Source: Undaria pinnatifida
Lineage: Eukaryota > Sar > Phaeophyceae > Laminariales > Alariaceae
Reading direction: 5' to 3'
Assembly: GCA_012845835.1 (NCBI GenBank)
Contig: JABAKD010000020.1
Location: 2,242,936 to 2,306,935, forward strand
DNA: 64,000 bases
The notes under the pieces were generated by a model. That model was given only the letters and a program-made list of their open reading frames with translations, was not told the origin of the DNA and did not search any database. The translations under genes and the position numbers were made by a program. Of this stretch, positions 22,196 through 33,249 are shown in pieces (the stretch's first letter is position 1; each line of letters starts with the position of its first letter).

Positions 22196-22429
22196 GGATT
22201 GATGCCTTTGAACAACACCCTGCGTCAAAAACTTCCACGTCAAAGTTCGTCAAGTTGAGATCAACCGTTCCGACAGAGTTTGTTCTGGTTGGAATGTTTG
22301 ATGTTATGTGTGCACGCGCGAAGTAATCGTCGTGTGATGCATTCCTGCTGTTGTACATAACATGATAGCTGGCTGTATAATAGACCTCCTGCTGTTGTAC
22401 AGTAATATTCAATGCCTTACGTACATATT

Positions 22430-23215
22430 ATAGAAATAAAAATACACTCCAGCTGTGAGATCGAAGACTTTGTCGAAACTCAGCAAGCTGTGTGTAATAC
22501 TCCGCTCGCGCGTATGACGGGTTGTGTGTCCTCATTAGTCTAAGGATATAGGTCGGCGACGCCCCTTGGAGCTACAGCAGTGTAGCTATCAGGGTCAACA
22601 GGGTGATGTTAGTCATTCTGTGCGCGGAAACTATAAAACCCGTTTTTGAGGGGGACAAAATCTGACAGCTGTGGAAGGAAATGCATCAGTTTATCAAGTG
22701 AATCCTGTAAGTCGAATAACCGGCGAGGGGAGGGCGGAGTTTTTAAGGACGTGGGAGCCTCCAGGGTTTGATCGAGAGGGAAGGGGGGCGGACGGGCGGG
22801 GCAGCTCAATCTGTGCGTGGGAACAATAAATCCTATCCTGTCAGTCGTACAACCAGTGAGGAGAGGGCGGAGCGTTCGAGGGGGTGGGGGGGCGGTGGTG
22901 GGGGGGAGGGGGGGGCGAAAGGTTTTTTTAAACAACATCTTTAGGTCGCATAGATGTAGGGGTTTGCTATATGCGTGGTGCCAGGTCTAGGCGATGGTGC
23001 GGGTGGGGACGTTGGGGGGGGGGGGGGGAGAGGTAAATTGCAGCAGAGGCATGGATGGCTCTAGAAAGATAATGAGGTGATATCAAGTGCGTGAGAGTGT
23101 TTATTACTATGGCAGATTTCGATGTTAGGTGGGTCGTTTGAGCAAGAGAGAGCGGGAAAAGAAGAAAGAAAAAAAAGGGGGGGGGGAAGGGTTTCAAGAG
23201 GTTTAGGTCATATAT
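22430..23215 (+). repeat. G-repeat copy, plus strand
   Basis: Complete order of modules from aaataaaaatacactccagc to the tttcgatgttaggtgggtcg end, followed by a purine/G-run tail. It faces the inverted head fragments at 21,975-22,195, so the heads are arranged back to back. Confidence 0.8.
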
Positions 23216-23490
23216 AATATACCAGGTAAAATACTCCAGGTGTGAGATCGAAGATTTGGCTGAAACTCATCTTTGCCAAGCTTGTGTGTGATACTCCGAT
23301 CGCGCGTATTACGCATATATGTAGGGGTTTGCTATACGCGTGGTGCTAGGCGATCGTGCGGGTGGTGGGGAAGGAGGGGGCGTTGGGGGGGGGGGGGGCA
23401 TGAATGAAAGCTACGTCATGGATGGCTAGAAAGATAATGAGGTGATATCAATTGCGTAGAAGTGTTTATTACTCTGCCCGATTTCGATAC
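23216..23490 (+). repeat. Partial G-repeat joined in tandem
   Basis: Starts again with the head (aatactccaggtgtgagatcg), then jumps to the ctatacgcgtggtgctagg module and ends at cgatttcgat. It is an internally deleted copy. Confidence 0.65.
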
Positions 23491-23642
23491 ATATATACGA
23501 TCGGAAACAAACACAGTCCTTCTAAGAAGTCGCAGGGGACAGCTCCATCTGACGCTAGCAAGCGGTGCTGATTACAGGTTACAGAAGCAGTAGTAGCAGT
23601 AGCAGCAGTGCTGGCCTCAACTTAGCACATACAAAATATTAC

Positions 23643-23905
23643 CGGTCGGAGAGTGCCTCTTGATGACTAATGACGTCCTTGGGGTGAAATGGTTGAAAAA
23701 TTGGGGTGAAATGGTTGAAAAAACACTATAGTAGTGTGTATCTCTGCCGCTTAGGGGCCACCTTACCATTTCGTATGGCACACGATGACTAATGACGTCC
23801 TTGGGGTGAAATGGTTGAAAAATTGGGGTGAAATGGTTGAAAAAACACTATAGTAGTGTGTATCTCTGCCGCTTAGGGGCCACCTTACCATTTCGTATGG
23901 CACAC
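23643..23905. repeat. Two-copy 122-bp perfect tandem repeat
   Basis: Units 23,662-23,783 and 23,784-23,905 look identical. Within each unit the word ggggtgaaatggttgaaaaa is itself doubled. The left part (ggtcggagagtgcctctt) and the gaaatggttgaaaaa word recur inverted at 36,496-36,553. Confidence 0.85.
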
Positions 23906-24194
23906 GGAGACCCACGACCCGCACGCACACCATCATCACGAGAGCAGCGATCGTCTTTTTTTTCCAGGGTTTTTTAACGAGGCAGTAATACAACATGTTA
24001 CTTACGTCACTGACTTTTGTAGAGTTGGTACGAAGAGTTGTATACCCTTCATGGGGAACGACCCCCCCACAATTTTCAATTTTCAGGCACGGGCGTAGTC
24101 GCTGCGTTGCAACCTGTCAGATAACTCGGGAAGGCGGGGCGATCATTGATATTAGTGTGGTGGTTTTTGGTTCGATTGCTCTTGTTTCACTGGC

Positions 24195-24590
24195 ATGCCG
24201 GCGGGTCGTCACTCTGACAGCACTCCAGACAGCAGGCGCGTTCGTCTGTGCTCACGATTAACGCGCGGTTCGTACGGTGCAGGCAGCCCAACCGCTGTAG
24301 TTTGTAGCCGCGAGTTGGTTAGTTGTGGGAACGGGGGAACTTTATGCCGTAGTTGAGTGGATACCCGCGGCCATGTGAGTTCAGTTTGCCCATTGGACCT
24401 TTCTTTTCACTATGTGCGCCTTCGTATCGTGCGTTTTAGGCGGGAAAGCGTAGTATTTCCCGGACAAATTTTGATTCAATTTGGTCTTTCGGATCTTCCT
24501 ATTAAAAGGGCTCCAGCACCTTTGTGCGACCACGGACTCTAGATTTTTGACAAGAGTTAATGGGAGAACAGCAACAACAACGTACTTGTA
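24195..24590 (+). repeat. T-repeat copy 1 (short non-autonomous element)
   Basis: A non-coding element of about 390 bp that matches 33,250-33,735 on the opposite strand. Shared blocks include gacagcactccagacagcag, gcggttcg then gtgcaggcagcccaacc, tagccgcgagttggtta, gagtggatacccgcggcca and ggcgggaaa. It ends in the box GACCACGGACTCTAGAT, then gttaat, then a CAGCAACAACAACG tail. The same 3' box and CAA tail end the LINE copies in this window, which suggests mobilisation by that LINE. Confidence 0.75.
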
Positions 24591-26720
24591 CGACATCCCA
24601 TTTTTTTTCAATGAAATTGCGATATTTTACGGAAATCAGCCAGGCAGGGTAGGGTTGAATCTCAACGAGTACGAAGCATCACTACTAGGCTCGCCAAACG
24701 ATCGTCCACCCCGCACAGAACCGTCACAGAAGCAGCAACGCTCGCGGAAGTCATCCGCGTGTTTGTCCCACTGGAGTCGGCCTGACTTGTAGGTACGTAG
24801 GTGTCGGTGTCCTTTTCGGGAGTGAAGCCCATCACCGACACGTTCCGCTGCAACGCCCTACTTGGCAAAAATCTCAGATATACTCGAAGTATATTTATTG
24901 CCCTCGGCGAGCTTGTTCGGTTGGTCCAGGGCACTAATTAGCTGTTGCGCTGTTGCGCGGGCGCAACATTTGGGTCAGCATACAGTATTATATACCCGTG
25001 TCGCGCAACAGTCGCCGCGAGGCTGGTTGCGCGTAGCACACTAATACGCGATTTTTGGGCGCGAAACATTTTTCGCAGCGCGCGATTTTTTGGTCGCGCG
25101 TTGTTTTTCGATGCATTTTTTTCGGGGGGGGGCGGTTTTTTTTTTCTTTTCTTTTATTAATCGTCGTACTAGGCGAAAAGAAATGGAAGCACCCTTTTTG
25201 TCCAATTATAATTATCCGTAGTTGAACATTTTCTACGCCCCTTTTCCTACTCTCCATAGTCGAAAACAAACACTATTAATAGGCACCTTTCTTTGCTACT
25301 CACCGTACGTTCACTTTTATTCTTTTTTCAGGCACTTTTTCTCTTCGCGGTACGAGTAGTGAGTGGCCGGAATTAAATTGGGAGGCTTTTTGCGGTATTC
25401 GCCATACGTAATGTTTGGCTAGACACGCTTTTTCTGGCGTGGTATTCGCCCTAGTTTAGGTTGTTTTATTAATTTTGTTTCCATTTTGTAGATTGACCTG
25501 GGTCGGGTGAGGCGATGCTGACCCCGAGCTACTCCTGACCTCGAGGAGAGTGTAAGTTAAGTGTAATGGAGTGCCCTCCGTAGAAGGATAGCTTTATAGA
25601 TTCGACGTGCAGCCATGTCATGGTTGAGGTGAAACCACGTGACTTTAGATGTCACATTCACGTCAAGGCCATCATAGATGGGCGATAATGTAGGTGACGA
25701 TGATGGGACAAGCAGGACGCCCCATATCTCACTACCTGCTCTACCAGCTGTACCTACTATACTTGCTTTGCCCTGCACTACCGTGTGCCAAGGGCCTGTG
25801 TTGTCTGTCTTTTAGAGTCCAATGAAGAGGAAATAATGTATAAGCTTTTGAGTCTATCCAACGAGCCATGAGGAGAGACCAAACAAGGGCACCGGAACCC
25901 ATGAGGAGCACGCTTCCCAACACCGACCAACCACGCATCCCCCACTCGGAGTACCACCACATAAGTGCGATCAGCTCGTTTCTTCCTGCCTTAAGACATC
26001 CCAAGGCATCTTGATACACGCGTTTTTTTCCAGGTTCGGGAGGCGTTTTTAAACGCAGTTCGTTACTTGGTTTCCAGGCAGGCGTATATTCGAGCATATA
26101 TATCGCAATTTTTTCGCCTCCGGCTGCCCTCCGGCAGCCCTCCGAGAGCCCCCCCCGGGGGGTCCTCCGGGGGGCTTGCGCGCCGCAGGCGCGCAACGGA
26201 CGCCAAACCACAAATTAATGCCCTGGTGCGGTCACTTTGTCAAGTCATCAACGAAGAGAGCTCAGAAGCTCACTGCGCCTTCTGCGATTTAATAGTTACG
26301 TGCCAATCAATGACCTCGAGAACGACCCTGTTCAGTTTTGTGCGCTCGCGATTGGTGGCACAGCTCGAGCGGTGCGGCTGCCCGATCCTCTATACATATT
26401 CATTATTTGTTCCTGAAAAAACTGAAACTTTTTATAATATTAGACTTGTTATAAAAGAAAAAGCGCGTTTTTCTGGGGTTTTTCGTTTTTTCTGAAAGAA
26501 TTTCGGAAAAAAACGAAACTTTTTCGCGAAAACCTGAAACAATCTCATCTTTAAGAACGATCCTTAAGCGGCATTTCATTAACATCACCCGCATGATGAC
26601 AAAATTGGGATTGGGTACGGTACGATCCAAGATCCATGGTGCCATCTGCTTTGTTGGTTGTTGCGGTTTTGCGATCATGGGCTTCGTTTCGTATTCGATA
26701 CGGGTTTCTTTTTTTTTTTT
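24591..26720. other. No gene recognised; one uncertain ORF and a hairpin cluster
   Basis: A minus-strand frame of 156 codons (26,211-25,741) ends with a hydrophobic stretch near residues 95-117 (GWSVLGSVLLMGSGALVWSL) that could be a membrane segment. Its N-terminal part runs through the GC-rich hairpins at 26,115-26,200, which argues against it. T-runs and GCGCGA words are frequent at 25,050-25,150. A/T-rich stretches around 26,410-26,560 repeat gaaacttttt words. Confidence 0.35.
26115..26202. repeat. Cluster of GC-rich hairpins
   Basis: Adjacent inverted repeats: ggctgccctccggcagcc, then ccccccccgggggg and the following ggggggc, then the perfect palindrome ttgcgcgcc-gca-ggcgcgcaa at about 26,176-26,196. 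No poly-T tract fitting a bacterial-type terminator follows. Confidence 0.7.
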
Positions 26721-26725
26721 CAACT

Positions 26726-27675
26726 TAGGTTCACCACTTCATGCTCCTCCGATGCCTCGGCTGACGGAAACGAAAGCGCGACGACCACATCATTTCGTAC
26801 GCCGACGCGCTTACCAAGACAGCTTCCGAGAGCATAGAGGCGACAGTACGGTAACGGAGAATACCGTTCGCGGGATTCGTGGCATGTGATATGGAGAAGG
26901 AGCGTCTGCCACAGAGGGTCGTGTTTGGGGAGCTGGTTGGGGGTAAGGGCTGCTACTCAGGCGGGCGAGAGAAGGACTCGATGGTGCGCCTGGAGGAGGA
27001 TATGTCGGCCTTTGGAATTAAATTCGAAGGGTGGCGAAAGGCTGCACAGGAGGCCTGCAGACGGCTTCGACGGGTTGAGGAAGGGGCAGTCATTCATGCG
27101 AAAATGGAACGACGCGGAGAGCTGTAGAGCTGCAGAGCGTCACGCAAAGGCCGCGGCAGCGCCACTCACCGTCGGCATCTCTGAGCGGCGGGGGGGAGGA
27201 GGGCGGGGGCGGGGGAGGGGGGGAGGGGGGGGCGGAGGGGGGGGAGTGGAGGGGGGAAGAGGGGGCGTCCTGCCCAAGACTAGAGTTTGGGTCTGGCCAT
27301 AATCGTCTTGACGTTTGTGCGCCTTGCCAGGGCCGTGAGAAGCTAGGGAAAGGCCACCCGGACTTCTTCGCCTTGTTGTGTTCTCCCCCCAGTTCCTTAA
27401 TGCGCTTGATACCCTCTGTGCCCAATACCGTCTTTAGCCAATTTCCTAGGGTCTGACAATATGGTGTTATTTCCTTTCCTTTCCTTTTGCTTCTTCTTTT
27501 CTTTTCTTTTCTTTTCTTTTCTTTTCTTTTCTTTTCTCTTCTCTTCTCTTCTCTTCTCTTCTCTTCTCTTCTTTTCTTTTCTTTTCTTTTCTTTTCTGTA
27601 TTTTCCAATTGACTTGAGTCTGCCGTTCGTATGCGTAGTGATAGGCCTACGTGTACTATACACGTGGTAGATTTT
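26726..27675 (+). mobile_element. LINE 3' fragment (copy a)
   Basis: A fragment of the same LINE as at 34.8-36.4 and 38.5-40.3 kb. It starts in the conserved C-terminal region after the RT (YADALTKTASESIEA-like reading near 26,795, then the VFGELVGGKG block and REKDSMVRLEEDMSAFGIKFEGWRKAA). It continues into a GGGGGA-rich stretch (27,187-27,265) and a TTTTC/TTCTC pyrimidine tract (27,470-27,598). It ends near the acgtgtactatacacgtgg palindrome. The reading frame has decayed: frames are shifted between blocks. The final GTGACCACGGACT box seen in other copies is missing, so the 3' end is truncated. Confidence 0.8.
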
Positions 27676-27784
27676 TTTCAGTTTTTTGCTAGATTAGACC
27701 GTACGCGTATTTTTCTTGTTCGTGGGTTCAAAGCACAGGCATGAGACAGAAGCGACAGGCATGAGACAGCATTAATCAGGCCCG

Positions 27785-28260
27785 AGCATTTATTTTCATT
27801 TTGAAAAAGGTTTCCTGGACAATGTCGCACGAAATGGTGCCCAGGGGACGTGATTTTTAGGGGATGGTAAGTTGTCATGCCCGGGATTTCGACGTCATCT
27901 AACGAGTATCCGGGTACCCGGGGCCCAAATACTCGGCGAGTGTGAAGTGCTACTCGTCTAGGCCGCAGTGAGGCGTGAGGCATGAGACAACATTTTCATT
28001 TTGAGAAGGGTTTCCTGGAGAATGCCGTCCGAAATAGCACCCCCAGGGGACGTGATTGAGGGGATAAAACGTCGTCATCCCCGGGGTTTCGAACGTAATC
28101 TAACGAGTACCCGGGTACCCGGGTACCCGCGAAGCCGTTCAAACCGGGTACCCGGTACCCGGGGCCCAAATACTCGGCGAGTATGAAGTGCCACTCGTAC
28201 CCGTGACGGGTATCATAGCAAACCGGGTAATACCCGCGAGTACCCGGGTAATTGGTAGGA
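27785..28260. repeat. Two-copy tandem repeat with GGGTACCC palindromes
   Basis: Two related units of about 200-225 bp begin at about 27,793 and 27,990 (cattttcattttga, ggtttcctgga, ccaggggacgtgat) and reach cccaaatactcggcgagt. Between 27,905 and 28,255 the words cgggtaccc and acccgggta recur. This builds overlapping palindromes of KpnI- and SmaI-type hexamers. Confidence 0.75.
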
Positions 28261-28689
28261 GGGTAACACCTCTATTGCCGTGTTATCCAGTGACGACAAA
28301 AAATGATGACTACGGTACTAAGAAGCAGGGCGTAAAGTAGGTGGTGAAATGTTGCGTTGGAGCACCTTTTTGTCAGGAATCTCGTTTTTTCCCCACGTAC
28401 CGAAGGGATGGTGCGGCTTGCCGGACCACGTTTGTCCTGTGACGCACCTTCGCCGTAGTAGGCGAAAAACTAATGTGCGGGCCCTTTTTCGCCGCAGGCG
28501 CTAAAGATAATCAGGCCTGTTTCGCCGCAGGTGAAAAACAAAATGGAGTGCTTTTCGCAATTTTTCGTAAAGGCTATTTTCGTGTTCCGAGCGGATTAGA
28601 CGCACATATTTTGAGTATATTGACGATATATATATATATATATATCTACGGAACCACAACATCTTCGACGACAGCGTGGGGAGAAAACA

Positions 28690-29079
28690 GGGCGTATAAT
28701 CGTACACTAGATAATAACAATGTGAAAAAAAAGTACAGACAGATATGTTAACACTGCGGTAGACCACACTACCAACCTATAACCGCAAGGGTATTTCGTG
28801 CCTCCGGCCGTTTGCATAATCGCCCGACAATCTCTACCAAACGCAGTAGCATATGCCTAACGAAGTAAAGTCACCCTCGCGTTCAATAGTGGTGACATCG
28901 CATGCCCACGTCACCTCGCTTGGTGTATTTGTAAGATGTATCTCTGTCTTAGAGTTGGCGACCTCAGAGCCCCACGTCGGCACGGTAAAAATCATAGGCG
29001 TAAAATCGTATACGTGAGACAATAATAATGTGAAAAGGAGGTACAGACAGATATGTTAAAATTGCGGTAAACCACACTA
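28690..29079 (+). repeat. Local repeat P, left part interrupted by pogo element
   Basis: One unit at 28,690-28,990 (aatgtgaaaa, gtacagacagatatgtta, gcggtagaccacactacc, cataatcgcc, ctaacgaagtaa, atgtatctctgtcttagagt). A second unit then starts at about 28,995 and is cut at 29,079 by the pogo-like element. It resumes at 30,424. Two further copies lie inverted at 41,130-42,010. Confidence 0.75.
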
Positions 29080-29330
29080 CAGTAGGGGGCCCTTTATAGT
29101 GCCGGGTAGTATCCTGAGAAAAACCGGCACTATACCGGGCACCGGTACTATTCAGAATAGTCCCTCGCTATTTGATTTCATGGTGTGGCGCTCACGCTTT
29201 GCGGGGCCAACAGAGTTCGAAATGGATCGAAAGTATGTATTTAATAGTGGACGAAGCTAGACCTCAGTCCTCGTTGCCATTCTTCGATGTTGCAAGATAA
29301 AAAAAAGTCTAAACAGAAAAAGAAACACGG

Positions 29331-29770
29331 CAGGAAGCGCACCGCAAAAAACAATCAATCATGTACTGTACCCCCGCCCTCACTACGTCGCGACAAACAC
29401 TCTCTCATGTCTGCCTGGCGCACCCGCTTCGATGTTACAAGCAAAAAAAACAAAAAAACGAACAAACCAAGACAAGCACAACAGGAAGCGCACCGCAAGA
29501 GAAAACAGCCATGTACTGTACCCCTCGCCCTCACTACGTCGTAACAAACTCTCTCATGTCTGCCTGGCGCACCCGCTTCGATGTTGCAAGAAAAAAACAA
29601 AAAAACAAACAAACCAAGAAAAACACGACAGGAAGCGCACCGCAAAAAAAACAAACAACAATGTACTGCACCCCCCGCCCTCACTACGTCGCGACAAACT
29701 CTCTCATGTCTGCCTGGCGCACCCGCTTAGCGGAATGCGCTGCGATCATCGCCATCTTCGCTTTCGTTAG
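29331..29770 (-). repeat. Three tandem about 149-bp units from the 3' end of the transposase ORF
   Basis: Units begin (caggaagcgcaccgcaa) at 29,331, 29,482 and 29,629. Each contains catgtactg(t/c)acccc, ctcactacgtcg and ctctcatgtctgcctggcgc. Read on the minus strand, each unit repeats the Arg-Gln-Ala-Asp-Met-Arg-Glu end of the ORF and its 3' flank. Confidence 0.85.
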
Positions 29771-30199
29771 GTAAAACGCCGCGTGTCGGTTGCCACTCTC
29801 CTCTGCTGCCGCCTCCAGGACGCCGAAGTGAGACGACAGCTCATCATAAGCCGGTGGAGCACGGCGCTCGCGCCCCGTGTTCTCGTCGCCACCACCCTCC
29901 TCCTCTTCGTCCTCCTCCTCGCCGCCCTCGCCGCCGGTCGACACGTGCGTTCCAGCCAGCAGTGCCGCCATGTCGTCCACTGTGTCCAGTCGAAGAGCCT
30001 CTACGACCTCATCGTCGTCCTCGATGGTAGCCCACCCGTGAATCGCGTTCACCGCTTCCCCCGCGACCGGCTTTCTGGGTTCGATGTCGAGTTCTGCCAA
30101 CAGTTCGCTGATATCGTCGTCTACGATGCGGGATCCCTGCTGCTGCGCGTCGCGCACGCTCGTGCTCATCGTGTTGACAGTCTCCTTGGGAGCCTCCAA
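29684..30199 (-). pseudogene. C-terminal remnant of pogo-type transposase (171 aa)
   Basis: An open frame of 171 codons. Residues of about 25-85 are acidic with DDDISELLAEL, a short EDDDEVVEAL stretch and TVDDMAALL. Residues 90-110 are almost pure Glu/Gly/Asp. The end reads F-Y-L-T-K-A-K-M-A-M-I-A-A-H-S-A-K-R then RQADMREF. An acidic C-terminal tail is usual for pogo/Tigger/CENP-B-related transposases, but the catalytic DDE part is missing. The call therefore rests mainly on the terminal repeats and TA duplication. The Met at 30,199 is only the first in the frame: codons upstream remain open towards the right terminus. The alternative is a captured host exon. Confidence 0.5.
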
Positions 30200-30423
30200 G
30201 TCAGGCTCGGCGACGTGGAACCGGGTCTTTCCGTGTTGCTTAGTGTGTGTAGTGAATCGGCACTATTGCGGGGCGCCGTGGTGCCCAACCGGCACTATAG
30301 CGGGGCCTGCCTCAATAGTGCCTGACCGGCACTATTGAGGACACTGTCTGTGTCCAGAGATTTTACCGGCACTGTACCGGGCACCGGCACTATTCAACCG
30401 ACACTATAGAGGGCTCCCTACTA

Positions 30424-30770
30424 TACCGATATATTACGTAGGGTATTCCGTACATACCGTCTGCATGATCGCCTCCCAACCTATGCCAAGCGAAGTACGA
30501 CTAACGAAGTAACGTAATGGAGCGCGTGTACACTAAGCGTTCCTTTCGAAACACTAATGATTCGCATTTCTCCCTTTCGTTCTCAATGGCGGTGACATTG
30601 CATGACCACATCACCTCGCCTGTTGTATATGGCAATATGTATCTCTTTCTTATAATTAGCAATGCCAGAAAGTAATGGTACCTACATGATTGTACCTATC
30701 GATTGAAATATTTTGTCTGTCGATCCATGTACAATGACAAATTGTCAAGCTTTTAATACGTTGTTTACTA
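30424..30770 (+). repeat. Local repeat P, right part after pogo element
   Basis: Continues the unit broken at 29,079: acgtagggtatt, ccgtctgcatgatcgcctcc, acgaagtaacgtaat, gtgacattgcatgaccacat, atgtatctctttctta. Joined to the left part, it matches the uninterrupted copies at 41 kb. Confidence 0.75.
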
Positions 30771-30849
30771 CACCTAAGAACTGGGTTGCATACTACGTCT
30801 AACATCAAACCTTCTAGAATAAAAAAACATTACCAGGCGGGTGATATAA

Positions 30850-32045
30850 AGGGGTGTCTTCTTGCTACTCCCGTCAGATTCGTCCCCTTTAAGGCTTTAT
30901 ATTTTAGTTTCCGCGCACATATTGAAATGCCCCCCGCCCCCGCCCCCGCCCCCGCCCCATTTTGTTCCCCGCCCAGTTCGTTCAAACGCCCCACTTATAA
31001 TCGAAATCGGCCAGAGTAATAAACACTTCTACGCAATTGATGTCACGTCATTATCTTTCTAGCCATCCATGACGTAGCTTCCATTCATCCCCCCTCCCCC
31101 CCTCCAACGCCCCCTCCTTCCCCATACCCCGCATGATCGCCTAGACCCAGCACCGCGCGTATAGCAAGCCCCTACATACATGATTAATACGCGCGATCGG
31201 AGTAGTATCACACACACAATGTTGTCAAGATGAGTTTCGACCACATCCTTCATCTCATAGCTGGAGTGTATTTTATTATTAAATGTGACCTAAACCTCTT
31301 GAAAGCCCTTTCCGGTCCCCTCCCCCCTTTTTTTTTTTTTTTTTCTCCCTCGCTCTCTCTTGCTCAAACGCCCCACCAAAAATCGAAATCCGCCAGAGTA
31401 ATAAACACTCCCACGCCCTGGATATCGCCTCATCATTTTTCTAGAGCCGTCCATGCCGCTGCTGCAATTCCCATCCTCCCCCCGCCCCCCAACGCCCCCT
31501 CCTTCCCCACGACCCGCACCATCGCCTAGACCTAGCACCAGGCGTATGGCAAATCCCTACATCTATGCGACCTAAAGCCCCGCCCCTCCCCCCCCCCCCC
31601 GCTACATTTCCCCCCCCCTCCCCCACAAGGAGTTATAGTTTCCACGCACAAATTGACCTGCCCCACCTGTCCCTCCCCCCCTTGCCCCCCTCCCGCCCCC
31701 CTTTTGATCAAAGTCAGGCCCCCACGTCCTTCAAAACTCCGCCCTCCCCTCACCGGTTATTCGACTTACAGTATTCACTTGATAAACTGATGCATTTCCT
31801 TCCACAGCTGTCAGATTTTGTCCCCTTCAGAAACGGGTTTTATAGTTTCCGCGCACAGACTGCCTGACATCACCCTGTTGACCCTGATAGCTACACTGTA
31901 GTTGCAAGGGGAGTCGCCGACCTATATCCTCAATGAGGACACACAACCCGTGATACGCGCGATCGGAGCATCACACACAGCTTGCAAAGATGAGTTTCGA
32001 CAAAGTCTTCGATCTCACAGATGGAGTGTTATTTTAATTTTTATA
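30850..32045 (-). repeat. G-repeat copy, minus strand, followed by TTAGGG array
   Basis: Near-complete inverted copy with all modules in reverse order and C-runs at 30,930-30,958, 31,090-31,110, 31,480-31,500 and 31,588-31,625. The head ends near 32,040. About 245 bp beyond the head lies the CCCTAA array. Confidence 0.85.
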
Positions 32046-32290
32046 ATATATAGACTATACTGTATATGTTTGTTTTTCGCCTACTCATGCGGTTGGCATT
32101 ACTTACAGTCTAGGGGGATGGCATTACTTGCAGCCCCCGCGATTTTTTTATTTTGCACGTACGTACGTACTATTAATACGTGCAAGTTTTTTTAGACTCG
32201 TGCACATGTAAATTCAACAGCGATTTATGTGTGGTTGCTCCCTGTGTGCAGGTCAGCACAAAAAGACGGCGGTTGCGCTGCCCAGACCAA

Positions 32291-32314
32291 CCCTAACCCT
32301 AACCCTAACCCTAA
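32291..32314 (-). repeat. Interstitial telomeric repeat (TTAGGG)4
   Basis: Four perfect CCCTAA units on the plus strand, then degenerate cctcaaccctaagcccaa words to about 32,340. This matches the TTAGGG-type telomere motif. It lies 5' of a G-repeat head when read on the minus strand. Confidence 0.85.
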
Positions 32315-32619
32315 CCTCAACCCTAAGCCCAACCCAACCCTTTGGGGGGCTCGAGGTCTGCTCTCGAGGTCGGCAGGGGCAGTATTGAGTTTACGTGCAA
32401 ATCTGAAAACCTTGCACGTACGTGCAATTAAACGCCTGGTCCATTCTACTCGGCCAAAGCACTTGCAGTGAGTGGATGTGAAACTCTGTCTCGTGGTTTG
32501 CGACCACAGAAGAAGAGCTCCTCTCTGTAAAGTTATAGGGTCGAGGCCGTATCTTAACATCTCTATGAGGCGTCAGCACGCGGACACTGTAGTCCACAGG
32601 TTGTTGTGCTGGACGTAGA

Positions 32620-32643
32620 TGGGGTAGTAGTAGCAGTAGAAGC

Positions 32644-32690
<47 letters not shown>

Positions 32691-32695
32691 CAGTA

Positions 32696-32738
<43 letters not shown>

Positions 32739-32838
32739 CAGTAGTAGTAGTAGCAGCAGCAGTAGTAGTAGTAGTAATAGTAATATAGTAGTATAGTAGC
32801 AGTAGTAGTAGCAGTAGTAGTAGCAGCAGCAGTAGGGG
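32620..32838. repeat. (AGT)n trinucleotide microsatellite
   Basis: About 210 bp of near-pure AGT/AGC triplets, broken by aatagtaatatagtagtata near 32,774-32,795. Open frames of poly-Leu, poly-Thr, poly-Tyr or poly-Val over it are artefacts. Confidence 0.95.
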
Positions 32839-32839
32839 T

Positions 32840-33249
32840 GGAAATATCCAATCAATGCAATGCAATGTTAAGAACACACACTCACACCTAGGGTTGAATT
32901 GGGTATCATACATAGTCTAATGTATTCACGAGCACTCGCATATGTCATACCTGGTGCCTACGAAGCATCTGCGATTCTAACCAATGGTCGAGGACACAGT
33001 CGTGTGTGGTTTTCAGGGCAATCGGTGGCACTTGTTCTCGCTCTTACTTTGATCTCGTTGCCCGTGTTGGGAATAGCCTCCATCTCGGCTTGCAAGCTGG
33101 ACGACACCCCCATGTGACCCGCTGCCTTTCAACCACACACAGCCGGTTCAGGTCGTCCGATACGATTGAGTGGGCACTATTATTGTATGCACGAGTACGG
33201 AGTGCGGAGTCAGTGTGATACCTGCGGTGCACGAGTTGTACTACTACTC
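32840..33249. other. No gene recognised
   Basis: Short overlapping ORFs, none with recognisable content. It sits between a microsatellite and a T-repeat. Confidence 0.4.

Larger units (their letters stand above)
29080..30423 (-). mobile_element. pogo/Tigger-like DNA transposon, internally deleted
   Basis: The terminal inverted repeats start (C/T)AGTAGGGRGCCCTYTATAG and extend into reiterated ccggcactat words. They lie at 29,080-29,170 and 30,366-30,423. TA flanks both ends (29,078-29,079 and 30,424-30,425), the target duplication of Tc1/mariner/pogo elements. The only coding remnant is a 171-aa acidic ORF on the minus strand, which I take as the C-terminal end of the transposase. No DDE catalytic core is present, so this is a non-autonomous derivative. 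Copies of its target site without the insertion exist at 41 kb, which confirms the boundaries. Confidence 0.75.

Noticed and set aside
27090-27663. Lys/Glu/Arg-rich and Phe/Leu/Ser-rich frames
   Set aside because: They translate the TTTTC pyrimidine tract and the G-array of the LINE 3' region, which are non-coding.
32391-32913. Poly-Leu, poly-Thr, poly-Tyr and poly-Val frames
   Set aside because: Translations of the (AGT)n microsatellite in different frames.
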